NCBI RefSeq assembly: GCF_030848575.1
Contig: NZ_JAVDDX010000001.1
Coordinates: 1,550,001 to 1,614,000, forward strand
Reading direction: 5' to 3'
DNA from: Haloarcula sp. H-GB4
Lineage (GTDB): Archaea; Halobacteriota; Halobacteria; Halobacteriales; Haloarculaceae
DNA: 64,000 nucleotides
The notes beneath the pieces were generated by a model that saw nothing but the letters and a program-made list of their open reading frames with translations, had not been told where the DNA came from and made no database searches. The position numbers and the translations under genes were made by a program. Positions within the stretch are counted from its first letter, which is position 1. The number at the start of each line of letters is the position of its first letter. Below are positions 7,237 to 16,117 of this stretch, one piece after another.

Positions 7237-9618
7237 TCAGTCGGCCGCTGCTGGTTGCTGTGGCGTAGCCGGTCCATCGGCACTCGCCTCGCCGTGTGAG
7301 GCTGTGCCTGCCAGCGTCCGTGTGGAGTTCCCCACGACGAGCAGACTGCTAGCCGTCATCGCCAGGGCCGCAAACAGCGGGTTCAGGACGCCAAGCAGCG
7401 CGAGCGGGAGCGCCACGGCATTGTAACAGAACGCCCACGCGAGGTTCTGGCGGACCCGCGTACGGGTTGCGGCCGTCACTGAGAACACGTCGGGGACGGC
7501 CCGCAGGTCGTCCGTCGTTACGACCGCGTCTGCCGCATCGGCGGCCAGTGACGTGCCCGACGCCATGGCGATGCCAACGTCGGCGGCAGCCAGCGCCGGG
7601 GCGTCGTTGCTCCCGTCGCCGACCATTGCGACGGTCCCGCGAGATTGCAACCGCTCGACGACTTCGGCTTTCGCCTCGGGCGGTACCCCGGCGAACACCT
7701 CGTCGACGCCGTCGTGGCGCTTGAACGGGGTGGCGGCTTCGGGCCGGTCGCCGGTGATGACAACCACGTCGCGGTCGCGAGCGAGCGTCGAGACGACTGA
7801 CTCCCAGTGCGAGCGGAGCCTGTCGCCCGCAACAAGTACGTCTCGCGCTTCGCCGTCCCAGCCGACCAGCGCCGGGACACGCCCGTTCTCGGTCGCGCGT
7901 TCACACCGGCTTCGGAGGTTGGCAGGCACGTCGAACCCGAGGTCGTCGAACAGTGCTTGCGTCCCAACAACGACGTGGTCACCGTCAACCGTCGCACTGA
8001 CGCCCTGACCCGGATGTTGCTCGAACCCGGAGACATCCACGTCCGGGACCGGGACGGCGTCCGTCACGGCCTCGGCGACGGGATGCTCCGCGAACTGCTC
8101 GACTGCGGCCGCCCGGGCCATCGCTCCCTCGTCGGCCCGCTCCAGCAGTTCCATCTCGCCGGTCGTCAGTGTGCCCGTCTTGTCGAAGGCGACCACGTCC
8201 GCGTCGGTCGCCGTCTCGAATACCGCGTCACCGGTGACGACGGTTCCGCCGTCGAGCGCCCGACGGATTCCGGCCGCGGTTGCAAGCGGCGTCGCCAGCC
8301 CCAGCGCACAGGGACAGGAGACCACGAGCACCGCCAGCCCGGTCAACATCGCGTCCGTCAGTCTTGCGCCAGCGACGAGGTGTCCGCCGGTGGCGAGTAC
8401 AGCCAGAACGACCACCAGTGGAACGAAGACGGCAGCGATGCGGTCGACCAGCCGCTGAACGCCGCCGCGCGTGCTCTGGACCTCCCACAGCAGGTTCGTT
8501 AACCGGTCGACAGTGCTCTCGGCGTCCGGCCCGACTCGCACGACGATGCCGCCCTGCGTCACCAGCGACCCCCCGATAACCTCGTCGCCGTCGGTCTTCC
8601 TGACGGCCAGCGACTCGCCGGTGACGAGTGACTCATCGACAGCAGCAGTCCCCTCAAGTACAGTCCCGTCGACGGGGATTCGCTCGCCGGAGCGGACGAC
8701 GACATCGTCGCCGGCCGACAGTGCCCCCACGTCGACCTCTTCATGACCACCGTCGGTGCGTCGCCGAGCGCTATCGGCCCGCTGTGTCGTGAACTCCGTG
8801 AGGCGGTCCAGCGCGCGTCGCCGGACCCGGTCCTGATAGTAGTCGCCGACCGAGACGGCCATGACGATGACCGTCGCCACGTCGAAGTACACCTCTGTAT
8901 GTCCCAGAATGACAGCGACGACGCTGTAGAGGAAGGCTGTCACAGCAGCCATCGCGACGAGTAAGTCCATGTTCGGCCGACCAGCGCGGAGGCTGACGTA
9001 CGCCCCACGGAGCAATGGCCACCCGGTGTAGCCGACGACGACGCCGGTCATCACGGCCATGTTCCACAGCAGGTAGTCCCCCGCCTGCCCTGAGGGGTCG
9101 AACAGCAACAGGGACGAATCGACGCCGAGGTAGGCCGGGTAGAGAAAGAGGATGTACCACAGCATCGTCATCATCCCGAAGAAGCCGCCGACGATGAGAC
9201 GCCCCTCGAGTTCGTACTCGTCGTCGGTTTCCGTGGCCTGCAGGCTGGCGTCGTAGCCGGTGCCGGCCACTACCTCGGTGAGGTCCGACTCCGAGAGCGC
9301 GTCGGCGTCGTAGGTGAGTTTCATCGTCCCTGTCGGGTAGCTGGCGGCCGCGGCGGCGACGCCGTCGTGGTCTGTGGCCCGCGCTTCGAGGAACGTCTCG
9401 CAGGTCGCACAGTGCATCCCGTCGACAGAAACGAAAGCCGTCTCGCCGTCGGCGTCGTCCGGGTCGGGGCCCGTGTCGGCGGCGTCGCGGGTTTCCGTCG
9501 CCGGGTCGTCGAGCGTCCGTGCGACTTCCAGACAGCCGCGACAGCAGAACGTCCCCTCGACCGCGTCGTCAGTGACCGGCGCATCGACCGGCAAGTCACA
9601 GAGCGTACAGTGAGTCAT
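7237..9618 (-). CDS. Copper-transporting P1B-type ATPase, CcoI/FixI-like
   Basis: A 793-residue heavy-metal ATPase. The N terminus has a cysteine cluster (Cys4, Cys7, then FCCRGC at 24-29) like that of CcoI/FixI ATPases, followed by an HMA domain with GMHCATC (Cys70, Cys73). About eight membrane helices, the intramembrane CPC (VSCPCALG), the phosphorylation site DKTGT and the hinge GDGSNDAP are present. It exports or loads Cu(I) at the membrane. The frame stays open to 9942, but the ATG at 9618 overlaps the stop of the SafE-like gene (ATGA) and begins the cysteine cluster. The neighbouring oxidase genes suggest it supplies copper to cytochrome oxidase. Confidence 0.93.
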   Translation of the reverse strand: MTHCTLCDLPVDAPVTDDAVEGTFCCRGCLEVARTLDDPATETRDAADTGPDPDDADGETAFVSVDGMHCATCETFLEARATDHDGVAAAAASYPTGTMKLTYDADALSESDLTEVVAGTGYDASLQATETDDEYELEGRLIVGGFFGMMTMLWYILFLYPAYLGVDSSLLLFDPSGQAGDYLLWNMAVMTGVVVGYTGWPLLRGAYVSLRAGRPNMDLLVAMAAVTAFLYSVVAVILGHTEVYFDVATVIVMAVSVGDYYQDRVRRRALDRLTEFTTQRADSARRRTDGGHEEVDVGALSAGDDVVVRSGERIPVDGTVLEGTAAVDESLVTGESLAVRKTDGDEVIGGSLVTQGGIVVRVGPDAESTVDRLTNLLWEVQSTRGGVQRLVDRIAAVFVPLVVVLAVLATGGHLVAGARLTDAMLTGLAVLVVSCPCALGLATPLATAAGIRRALDGGTVVTGDAVFETATDADVVAFDKTGTLTTGEMELLERADEGAMARAAAVEQFAEHPVAEAVTDAVPVPDVDVSGFEQHPGQGVSATVDGDHVVVGTQALFDDLGFDVPANLRSRCERATENGRVPALVGWDGEARDVLVAGDRLRSHWESVVSTLARDRDVVVITGDRPEAATPFKRHDGVDEVFAGVPPEAKAEVVERLQSRGTVAMVGDGSNDAPALAAADVGIAMASGTSLAADAADAVVTTDDLRAVPDVFSVTAATRTRVRQNLAWAFCYNAVALPLALLGVLNPLFAALAMTASSLLVVGNSTRTLAGTASHGEASADGPATPQQPAAAD

Positions 9619-10388
9619 GTCCAGGGCATCGGCAGGGGTGGTTTCGGGATGGCGATGCCGAACGCCGCCAGCCCGTTCGATAGCGGGACGAGCGCCAGCG
9701 CGATGAAAACCACACCGAGCGCCCGGTGTAGCGTTGCGCGATGGCCCGGCGACAGCGTGCCGAATGCGGTCCCGTAGGCGAACACTAGCGGAAACGTCCC
9801 GAGGCCAAGCGCGGCCAGCGAGAGCCCGCCGGTGAACGCAGAGCCGGTCGCAAACGCGTAGAGGAACGCCGGGTAGAGCAGCGGACAGGGGAGCAAGCCG
9901 TGCATCGCGCCCAGTGCGACCATCCCCGGGCCGTCGACCCACCGATCGACCCTGGCGACGAGCGAGGCGGAGAGCCGCTGGAACAGGTCCCCGACTAGCG
10001 GGAGCGACCGGGCCACATCGACGGCGCGGCCACGGGAGAGATACCCCAGCCCAACGGTGATGATAGCGAGGCCGACGAACACCCCGACGGTCCCCCGGAC
10101 AGCGGTCCCGAGGCGTGCCAGGCCGGCGACATCGTACAACACACTGCCGGCAGCGCCAAGCACGGTCCCGACGAACGCGTAGCTCAGCGTCCGGCCGGCG
10201 TTGAACAGCGCGTGTTGGCGTATTTCGTGGCCGGACACCGGCCCGCCATCGTCAAGTCTATCGGCGTAGGTAGTGACTAGCGGTCCACACATCCCGAGGC
10301 AATGGACGCTCCCGACGAGCCCGAGTCCAACGAACGCTGCGAGGCCGGCCGTCTCACCGGAACTCAGCCCCGCCGTCCCGAACTGCAT
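9615..10388 (-). CDS. SafE/TauE- or DsbD-type membrane protein (copper maturation)
   Basis: A 257-residue polytopic protein, about six to seven helices, of the sulfite exporter TauE/SafE or cytochrome-biogenesis transmembrane type. The first helix carries HCLGMCGPL and a later one HGLLPCPLLYP; paired Cys/Met/His residues in membrane helices are typical of the subgroup found next to cco Cu-ATPase genes in bacteria. Its stop overlaps the ATPase start by 4 bp, which implies translational coupling. A role in copper handling for oxidase assembly is inference from context. Confidence 0.8.
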   Translation of the reverse strand: MQFGTAGLSSGETAGLAAFVGLGLVGSVHCLGMCGPLVTTYADRLDDGGPVSGHEIRQHALFNAGRTLSYAFVGTVLGAAGSVLYDVAGLARLGTAVRGTVGVFVGLAIITVGLGYLSRGRAVDVARSLPLVGDLFQRLSASLVARVDRWVDGPGMVALGAMHGLLPCPLLYPAFLYAFATGSAFTGGLSLAALGLGTFPLVFAYGTAFGTLSPGHRATLHRALGVVFIALALVPLSNGLAAFGIAIPKPPLPMPWT

Positions 10389-10389
10389 A

Positions 10390-10566
10390 TCAGACGGGAT
10401 TCGACTCTGTTGGTTTTGTCATCAGGAACAGACTGCCGGCGATGATGACGACGCTGAGCAGCGAAAGCGCGACGATGGAGCGGCCGGTTCCCTGCATATA
10501 GTACGCGACCGGCGCGAGTCCGAGCAGCGCCAGCAACGTTACGAGCCGAGGGCTTGACGCAGACAT
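10390..10566 (-). CDS. Small two-helix membrane protein of the copper operon
   Basis: A 58-residue protein starting MSASSPRLV at 10566 with two hydrophobic helices (about residues 7-23 and 30-52) and a short polar tail. The longer upstream frame is not coding. It lies 1 bp before the SafE-like gene and has its own TATA box 27 bp upstream, so it is probably the first gene of a three-gene operon with the SafE-like protein and the Cu-ATPase. Its position recalls small CcoS/CcoH-type assembly proteins, but the sequence itself does not establish that. Confidence 0.7.
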   Translation of the reverse strand: MSASSPRLVTLLALLGLAPVAYYMQGTGRSIVALSLLSVVIIAGSLFLMTKPTESNPV

Positions 10567-10588
10567 ACATGGCCGTACGTTGGAGGGG

Positions 10589-10597
10589 TTATAAAAA
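10589..10597 (-). promoter_or_regulatory. TATA box of the copper ATPase operon
   Basis: The minus strand reads TTTTTATAA, centred 27 bp before the ATG at 10566. This is a strong leaderless promoter for the small membrane protein, the SafE-like protein and the Cu-ATPase. Confidence 0.6.
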
Positions 10598-10733
10598 CGA
10601 GTGGGTCGTTCCTGACGACTGAAAACACCATCAGGGGTTTTTTTAGGTAATCTGCTATTCTCCCAGATATGGTACGGCACGAAGCTAGAAGCAGCCAGCT
10701 GCCAGATTCGCACGATGCGGTGGGGGTGCGACA

Positions 10734-11963
10734 ATGGCGCTGAGTCGGCGACAGTTCGTCGGTGCCGCGGCCGGGACAGCGGCGCTGGCCGCGACCGGCA
10801 CGGCGACAGCACAGGAGGAACCGGACTACGGCGGCTGGTTCGATGACGTTTCGAACTACGACGGGACCGCCGACAAGCGAGGCCAAGACACCGTTACGAT
10901 CACCGTCGGCGCGCAGGGGAACAACGGCGCGTTCGCCTTCGACCCGCCCGCAGTAATGGTCAGCCCGGGCACAGAGGTCGTCTGGGAGTGGAGCGGCGAA
11001 GGCGGCGGACACAACGTCGTCTCGGACGGTGACGGCCCGCTTGACTCTGGAAGCGCAGTTAGCGAAGCTGGAACGACCTACAGCCACACCTTCGAGTCAG
11101 AGGGGATGTTCAAGTACGTCTGCATCCCCCACGAAGCCCTCGGGATGAAAGGTGCAGTCGTCGTTCGGCCCGGTGGCTCCGGTGACGGCGGCTCCGGCGG
11201 GCAACAGCAGCAAGGCCCACCCGAGAACCCTGATTACGGCGGCTGGTTCGATAACGTCTCGAACTACGACGGGACGACCGTCGACAGGACCGACGCCGAC
11301 AGCGTCGAAATCTCGGTCGGTGCACAGGGCAACAACGGCGCGTTCGCCTTCGACCCGCCCGCGGTTCGGGTGACACCCGGAACCGAAGTGACGTGGTCCT
11401 GGACCGGCGAAGGCGGCGGCCACAACGTCGTCTCGGACGGTGACGGCCCGCTTAACTCCGGTGACCCAGTCAGCGAAGCGGGGACCACCTACAGCCATAC
11501 ATTCGAAGAGATGGGCGTGTACAAGTACGTCTGCGCCCCCCACAAAACGCTCGGGATGAAGGGCGCTGTCGTTGTCGGTGGCCCGCTCGATGGCAGCGGG
11601 AGCGGCAGTGGGGGCGAAAGCGGACAGGAGGGTGGCGGTATCGAACTCTCGGGCCCGCAGTGGCTTCTCTCAGGCTCGGTCCTGCTGGCGTTCTTCTCGC
11701 CGCTGCTGTTTGCCGTCGCGATGCGACGCCGCCAGAACGGGCGGCCACCACAGACGGGTGAAGGTGGCGAACTGCAGCGGGCGACCGGCCCGGAGCCGGT
11801 TGAAGAGGCTGCAGAAACTGAACCGGCTGTCGAACTGGGCCACGACGAGTACGACCCGAAGGGAACGGCGGCGCTGGTCGCCTTCTACTTCGTATTGATC
11901 GGCCTGCTGTGGGTGTTCATGTACTTCGTCGAGTTCCTCGGCCGCGTCTCGATAATGGGTTGA
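10734..11963 (+). CDS. Double halocyanin-domain protein with membrane tail, oxidase operon
   Basis: A 409-residue protein. It has a Tat signal (SRRQFVGAAAG, residues 4-14), two blue-copper halocyanin domains (about 30-140 and 165-280) and two C-terminal hydrophobic helices (about 308-332 and 375-402). Each cupredoxin domain has the ligand pattern GGGHNVV, then YVCxPHxxLGMKG (His, Cys, His, Met). It is probably the membrane-bound electron donor to the ba3-type oxidase encoded next; the last helix resembles small ba3 subunits. The two domains are nearly identical even at DNA level, so the duplication is recent or homogenised. Confidence 0.88.
   Translation: MALSRRQFVGAAAGTAALAATGTATAQEEPDYGGWFDDVSNYDGTADKRGQDTVTITVGAQGNNGAFAFDPPAVMVSPGTEVVWEWSGEGGGHNVVSDGDGPLDSGSAVSEAGTTYSHTFESEGMFKYVCIPHEALGMKGAVVVRPGGSGDGGSGGQQQQGPPENPDYGGWFDNVSNYDGTTVDRTDADSVEISVGAQGNNGAFAFDPPAVRVTPGTEVTWSWTGEGGGHNVVSDGDGPLNSGDPVSEAGTTYSHTFEEMGVYKYVCAPHKTLGMKGAVVVGGPLDGSGSGSGGESGQEGGGIELSGPQWLLSGSVLLAFFSPLLFAVAMRRRQNGRPPQTGEGGELQRATGPEPVEEAAETEPAVELGHDEYDPKGTAALVAFYFVLIGLLWVFMYFVEFLGRVSIMG
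10827..11170 (+). repeat. Halocyanin domain repeat, copy 1
   Basis: Codes for the first cupredoxin domain. It pairs with 11235-11581 at an offset of about 410 bp. Two stretches of more than 20 bp, around the NNGAFAFDPPA codons and the HNVVSDGDGPL codons, are almost unchanged including third positions. Confidence 0.8.
11235..11581 (+). repeat. Halocyanin domain repeat, copy 2
   Basis: Codes for the second cupredoxin domain, the partner of 10827-11170. A Gly/Gln-rich linker of about 20 residues separates the copies. Confidence 0.8.
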
Positions 11964-11967
11964 TACC

Positions 11968-12540
11968 ATGCAGGTTCATAGATTCGAAAAGATCTGGCTC
12001 GGTGCAGCGATACTGCTCATCGTCGGTTTCATTGCGACCATCGCCTACGGATCGGTCGGCGTCGGTGTCGGGATGGTTGACGATTCGGGCGGACAGATAA
12101 GTGCGCAAGCGGTACAGAACGGGAACACTGGCACCCAGTTTGACGACCCCGGTGTCGTCAAAACGGGCGACGATCAGTACACCGTGTACGTCGTCGCCCG
12201 ACAGTTCCAGTTCGCTCCAGGGAGCGGGGACAATCCGATCCAAGTGCCCGCAGGGGCCAACGTAACGTTCAGGGTGACCAGTGCAGACGTGGTCCACGGC
12301 TTCTCCGTAGTCGAGACCAACATCAACACGATGGTCATTCCGGGACAGGTCTCAGAAGTCACGGCCCGGTTCAACGAGCCCGGTAGCTACGGTCTTATCT
12401 GTCACGAATACTGTGGGGCGGCCCATCACACGATGGGTGGCTCCGTCGAAGTCGTTCCGCCAGAGGAGTACGATATGCAACAGGAGAACATCGACCAGTC
12501 CGCAGCTGATGCACAGGCGCAGGAGGAGGCGGATCAGTAA
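11968..12540 (+). CDS. cbaB: Cytochrome ba3-type oxidase subunit II
   Basis: A 190-residue subunit II with one N-terminal helix (about residues 10-32) and a C-terminal CuA cupredoxin domain. The CuA ligands are visible as a His in VVHGFSV and the block CHEYCGAAHHTM (two Cys, Glu, His, Met). The single helix and short length fit type B (ba3) oxidases. It starts 4 bp after the halocyanin gene and its TAA overlaps the ATG of subunit I (TAATG), so the two subunits are translationally coupled. It accepts electrons from halocyanin outside the membrane. Confidence 0.93.
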   Translation: MQVHRFEKIWLGAAILLIVGFIATIAYGSVGVGVGMVDDSGGQISAQAVQNGNTGTQFDDPGVVKTGDDQYTVYVVARQFQFAPGSGDNPIQVPAGANVTFRVTSADVVHGFSVVETNINTMVIPGQVSEVTARFNEPGSYGLICHEYCGAAHHTMGGSVEVVPPEEYDMQQENIDQSAADAQAQEEADQ

Positions 12541-14228
12541 TGGTGTTCGTCGACTCCTATCCGAAAACGTCGAAACTCGTCCGGAGCGAGTTCATTGTGG
12601 CGTTTGTCGCCCTTGGGATCGGTGCGTTATTTGGCGTCATTCAGGCGCTCCATCGAACCGGCGTGTTCCGCGGATTCATTAGTTCTGCGGACTACTACAC
12701 GATTCTGACGGGCCACGGTGTCTTGCTGGCGCTCGTATTTACGACGTTCTTCATCGCGGGGCTGTTCACATGGGCTGTCGCTAGCAGCCTCGAACGGGAG
12801 CTGCCACAGCGCATCGCCTGGTCAGCCTTCTGGATAATGCTCACGGGGACAGTGCTTGCGGCCGTGTCCATCATCGGCGGTCTCGTCGGTGCGCCGTCGA
12901 TTCTGGGTCACGACCTCAAAGCGGATGTGTTGTTTACCTTCTACGCCCCGATGAAGGCACATCCGGCGTTCTACATCGGCGCCGCGCTCATCATCGTCGG
13001 CTCATGGGTTGCTGGCCTCGCGTACTTCAAGTCCCTGTGGGACTGGCGGTCTGAGAACCCGGACGAACGCATTCCCCTGCAGACGTTCATGGTCCTGACG
13101 ACAATGCTGATGTGGTACGTCTCCACCATCGGCGTCGCCGTGGAGGTCGTCGCCTTCCTCATTCCGTGGTCGCTCGGGCTCATCCAGAATGTCGACCCGC
13201 TGCTGACGCGGACGCTGTTCTGGTACTTCGGCCACCCAGTCGTGTACTTCTGGCTTATGCCGGCGTACCTCGTCTGGTACACGATCCTACCGAAGCTGGC
13301 GGGCGGGCGACTGTTCAGTGACCCGCTGGCTCGCGTGGTCTTCGTCGCATTCCTGCTGCTCTCAACCCCGGTCGGCTTCCACCACCAGTACACCGACCCT
13401 GGTATTCCATCAGGGTACAAGTTCATCGCGATGACGAATACGATGTTCTTGCTGTTGCCCTCGCTGTTGACCGCGTTTACCGTGGTCGCCTCGGTTGAAC
13501 ACGGGGCTCGCCAGCGGGGTGCAAAGGGCTACCTCTCCTGGCTTCGGAATCTGCCGTGGGGCAAGCCGGCCTTTGCTGGCTGTATGCTCGCCGGCCTGAT
13601 GTTCGCAGCGGGTGGGTTCTCCGGCATGATCAACGCCGGGATGAACATCAACTACCTCATCCACAACACCATCTGGGTGCCCGGCCACTTCCACCTCACC
13701 GTTGGGACTGCGTTCGCACTGACGGCGATGGCGATCAGCTACTGGCTGGTCCCACAGATCACCGGGAAGAAACTCCGACAGCGGAGCCTTGCTTCAGCTC
13801 AGCCGTATGTCTGGTTCGTGGGTATGGCAGTGATGTCGAACGCCATGCACCGGGCCGGCCTCGCCGGCATCCCACGACGGACTGCCGAACCGACGTACGA
13901 CGAGTTCGCGTTCGAGGCCGTCGCCGGGACAGTCGGCGAGATGCGAATCCAGATTGCCATCGGCGGCTTCCTACTGTTCGTCGGCGCGGCGATGTTCCTC
14001 ATCGTCATGGCCGACACCCTGCTCGCTCGCCGTGGTGGGACGCTATCGGTCAACGGCAACATCCCGGAGCCGCTATCCGGCGCGGACCACAGCCCGCGTA
14101 TTCTGGACAACTACAAGCTCTGGACGGCGATTGCACTGCTGCTCATCGCCATCGCCTACGGGCCGCCACTCGCCAGCATGGTCGCTGATGGCCTATTCGC
14201 GCCCGGTAGCCCACCGATCCCGGTCTAA
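12540..14228 (+). CDS. cbaA: Cytochrome ba3-type oxidase subunit I
   Basis: A 562-residue heme-copper oxidase subunit I with about 12-13 helices. The low-spin heme His is in TGHGVLLAL. CuB ligands include the His of HPVVYFW (with the cross-link Tyr) and the pair in FHHQYTD. The heme-a3 region is VPGHFHLTVG. The HPVVYFWLMPAY context and the single-helix subunit II place it in the type B (ba3) class. It reduces O2 to water and pumps protons. It is the third gene of the halocyanin-cbaB-cbaA operon. Confidence 0.95.
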   Translation: MVFVDSYPKTSKLVRSEFIVAFVALGIGALFGVIQALHRTGVFRGFISSADYYTILTGHGVLLALVFTTFFIAGLFTWAVASSLERELPQRIAWSAFWIMLTGTVLAAVSIIGGLVGAPSILGHDLKADVLFTFYAPMKAHPAFYIGAALIIVGSWVAGLAYFKSLWDWRSENPDERIPLQTFMVLTTMLMWYVSTIGVAVEVVAFLIPWSLGLIQNVDPLLTRTLFWYFGHPVVYFWLMPAYLVWYTILPKLAGGRLFSDPLARVVFVAFLLLSTPVGFHHQYTDPGIPSGYKFIAMTNTMFLLLPSLLTAFTVVASVEHGARQRGAKGYLSWLRNLPWGKPAFAGCMLAGLMFAAGGFSGMINAGMNINYLIHNTIWVPGHFHLTVGTAFALTAMAISYWLVPQITGKKLRQRSLASAQPYVWFVGMAVMSNAMHRAGLAGIPRRTAEPTYDEFAFEAVAGTVGEMRIQIAIGGFLLFVGAAMFLIVMADTLLARRGGTLSVNGNIPEPLSGADHSPRILDNYKLWTAIALLLIAIAYGPPLASMVADGLFAPGSPPIPV

Positions 14229-14251
14229 CACCACTTCACTACTCTCTCATC

Positions 14252-14800
14252 ATGTTTGACGACATCGACGGTCCGGAGCAGAAAACGCTGCTACGACTCC
14301 TCATCATCGTTGGAATCGGCTTGCCGATCCTCATCGAGGTCGTTACCTTCGGAAGTATGATGGGGCATCACTTGATGGGGGACACCGGAGGTGAAGCAGT
14401 CCCTGAAACGCCGACAGCGGCAGAGGCCGGTGCCGGCGTCGGTGACCCGATTCTGGAATCCGCCAACGTCTCAGCCCGCATCGATGCGGCGTCTGTCGTC
14501 ACCGCTGACGATGGGTGGCGGTTCACGCTCGCAGTGAACGTGACGAACACTGGGTTAGACCCCGCAGCAGTTCGTCTTGACAGCGTTACCACCCGCAACG
14601 GAGAGACGGTTGCGGACACCGCAAGCACAGGACAGCTACCAGTGGGAGGAACTGACGACGTAACGCAGTCGTGGCTACTCCCGCCTGGCGAGCGCCCGGA
14701 TACCGTCGCTGTAACGGTGTTCGTGTATCCAGACGGGGAATCAGTGCAGTCGACACAGTATACCGTCGCGCTCGGTGACATCCCCGTTTCGAACCGCTGA
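14252..14800 (+). CDS. Accessory membrane protein of the ba3 oxidase operon
   Basis: A 182-residue protein with an N-terminal helix (about residues 14-34), a His/Met-rich patch right after it (MMGHHLMG) and an external beta-sandwich domain (about 65-180). It starts 23 bp after cbaA on the same strand. Small extra subunits are known in the Natronomonas ba3 oxidase (CbaC/D/E), and the position fits, but I cannot match it to one. The MMGHHLM patch could bind copper during CuA/CuB assembly; that is inference. Confidence 0.7.
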   Translation: MFDDIDGPEQKTLLRLLIIVGIGLPILIEVVTFGSMMGHHLMGDTGGEAVPETPTAAEAGAGVGDPILESANVSARIDAASVVTADDGWRFTLAVNVTNTGLDPAAVRLDSVTTRNGETVADTASTGQLPVGGTDDVTQSWLLPPGERPDTVAVTVFVYPDGESVQSTQYTVALGDIPVSNR

Positions 14801-14805
14801 CCGCC

Positions 14806-16077
14806 TCACCCGTCAACGGGGTCGCCACAGGACGGGCAGGTGTCAGCGTCGGGCGACAGCGACTCGCCGCATTCGCTACAGTACGACTGGCCGGCATCGC
14901 GGCCGCCCGGCGTGAAGACGGACGTGTCGTCCATCCACGCTTCGTCGGTTGCTGAGGCGCCCTCATTCGTATCGTCGGTCCCGGCCGCCTCCGAGTCCGT
15001 GTCTGTCCCGCTGTCGTCGACTGCCATCTCCGGTTCTTCGCCATCTCCCGATGACTGCGCGTTGTCCTGTACCGATTCGTGAGCGGGCGGCTCCGCCGCT
15101 GGGACCTCGTCGGGCGAAAACACTCGAGTCCCGGTGTGTCCCGATGGCTCTTCGTCGCTACCAGTATCTACGGTGTCGGCTCCCTCCCCAGTCTGTTCCC
15201 GGGAGTCCGGGGCAGCGTCCGCAGCCCGTTCGGCAGTCGGACTCTCGCCGCCGTTTTGTGAGCCGCCGACCGGTGGCATAATCGGGAACCGCTGGTCCGG
15301 ACGGCGCTGTGGGTTCGAAAGTGGCGCGCGGATTCTGACAGTGGTCCCGGCGAGCAACTGGAGGAAGAGATATGCACTCGCCAGCACGCCGGGGACGGCA
15401 ATGAAGAGGGGTGTGGCCTGCGATGGCTGGACGCCCGTCAGTTGGAGCGCTGTCTCAGCCACAGGACCAACGCCGGCCCGAGTCAGCCACGGGGACAGTG
15501 CCGACGATACGCCGGGTGCGGTGACCGTCTGGACCAGCCATCCAGTACTAAGCGAGACTGCGCTCACAAACACCAGCAGCGACAGGAATGCGGGGACCGA
15601 AACTGTGTACACGCGATGGCCGTAGGCGACGGTCCGGACGACCAAATGCACTGTTCCGAAGAGCGCAATGACCGTGAGCAGACGCCGCTGCCCGAGAGTG
15701 AGACTCACCAGCAGGCAGCCGAGGAGCACACTGCCGGGGATAGTGAGCAACAGGCTTGGGTGGTCCAGTCGATACGCGTCGGCGAGGTTGCCGTAGCTGT
15801 TCCGAAGCCGTCGGTTGACAAGGACGACAGTCGCCAGTGACGGACCGACGAGCCAGAGACCCGCGGCAAGCACAGTTCGCAGCGAGACAGTTTGGCCAGT
15901 AAGTGTCGCAAAAACAGTACGTTCGAGTCCGGGGAACTGCGCCAGCAGCAGCCCCGTCGCGAGCACCCAGCCACCGTAGATGAGCCATGCCAAGCCCACA
16001 CCCACAAACAGCCAGGTCTCAGCTCGCAGTAGTGCGGCGGACTCGCGGAGTTCCAACCCCAGTCGACCACGCTCCAT
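14806..16077 (-). CDS. Multi-helix membrane protein with C-terminal zinc ribbon
   Basis: A 423-residue protein. Residues about 20-250 hold six to seven hydrophobic helices. Residues 260-390 are an acidic Ser/Asp/Glu-rich linker. The tail has two knuckles, CSECG and CPSCG, forming a zinc ribbon. I do not recognise a transporter or enzyme motif. It is the last gene of the minus-strand VWA/kinase/PP2C/FHA cassette, and the spacing (41 bp after the FHA gene stop) suggests it belongs to it, perhaps as a membrane anchor or phospho-target. Its stop converges with the oxidase operon, 5 bp apart. Confidence 0.65.
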   Translation of the reverse strand: MERGRLGLELRESAALLRAETWLFVGVGLAWLIYGGWVLATGLLLAQFPGLERTVFATLTGQTVSLRTVLAAGLWLVGPSLATVVLVNRRLRNSYGNLADAYRLDHPSLLLTIPGSVLLGCLLVSLTLGQRRLLTVIALFGTVHLVVRTVAYGHRVYTVSVPAFLSLLVFVSAVSLSTGWLVQTVTAPGVSSALSPWLTRAGVGPVAETALQLTGVQPSQATPLFIAVPGVLASAYLFLQLLAGTTVRIRAPLSNPQRRPDQRFPIMPPVGGSQNGGESPTAERAADAAPDSREQTGEGADTVDTGSDEEPSGHTGTRVFSPDEVPAAEPPAHESVQDNAQSSGDGEEPEMAVDDSGTDTDSEAAGTDDTNEGASATDEAWMDDTSVFTPGGRDAGQSYCSECGESLSPDADTCPSCGDPVDG

Positions 16078-16117
16078 CAGCCTGATATTTTCCGACCGAC
16101 CGCTTAACTGTGGGTGG

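Noticed and set aside
9619..9942. An N-terminal extension of the copper ATPase
   Set aside because: It overlaps the SafE-like gene in another frame and has shadow composition; the ATG at 9618 gives the usual ATGA overlap and family start.
10567..10812. N-terminal extension of the 58-residue membrane protein
   Set aside because: The in-frame extension covers the divergent promoter and part of the halocyanin gene; the TATA box supports the start at 10566.
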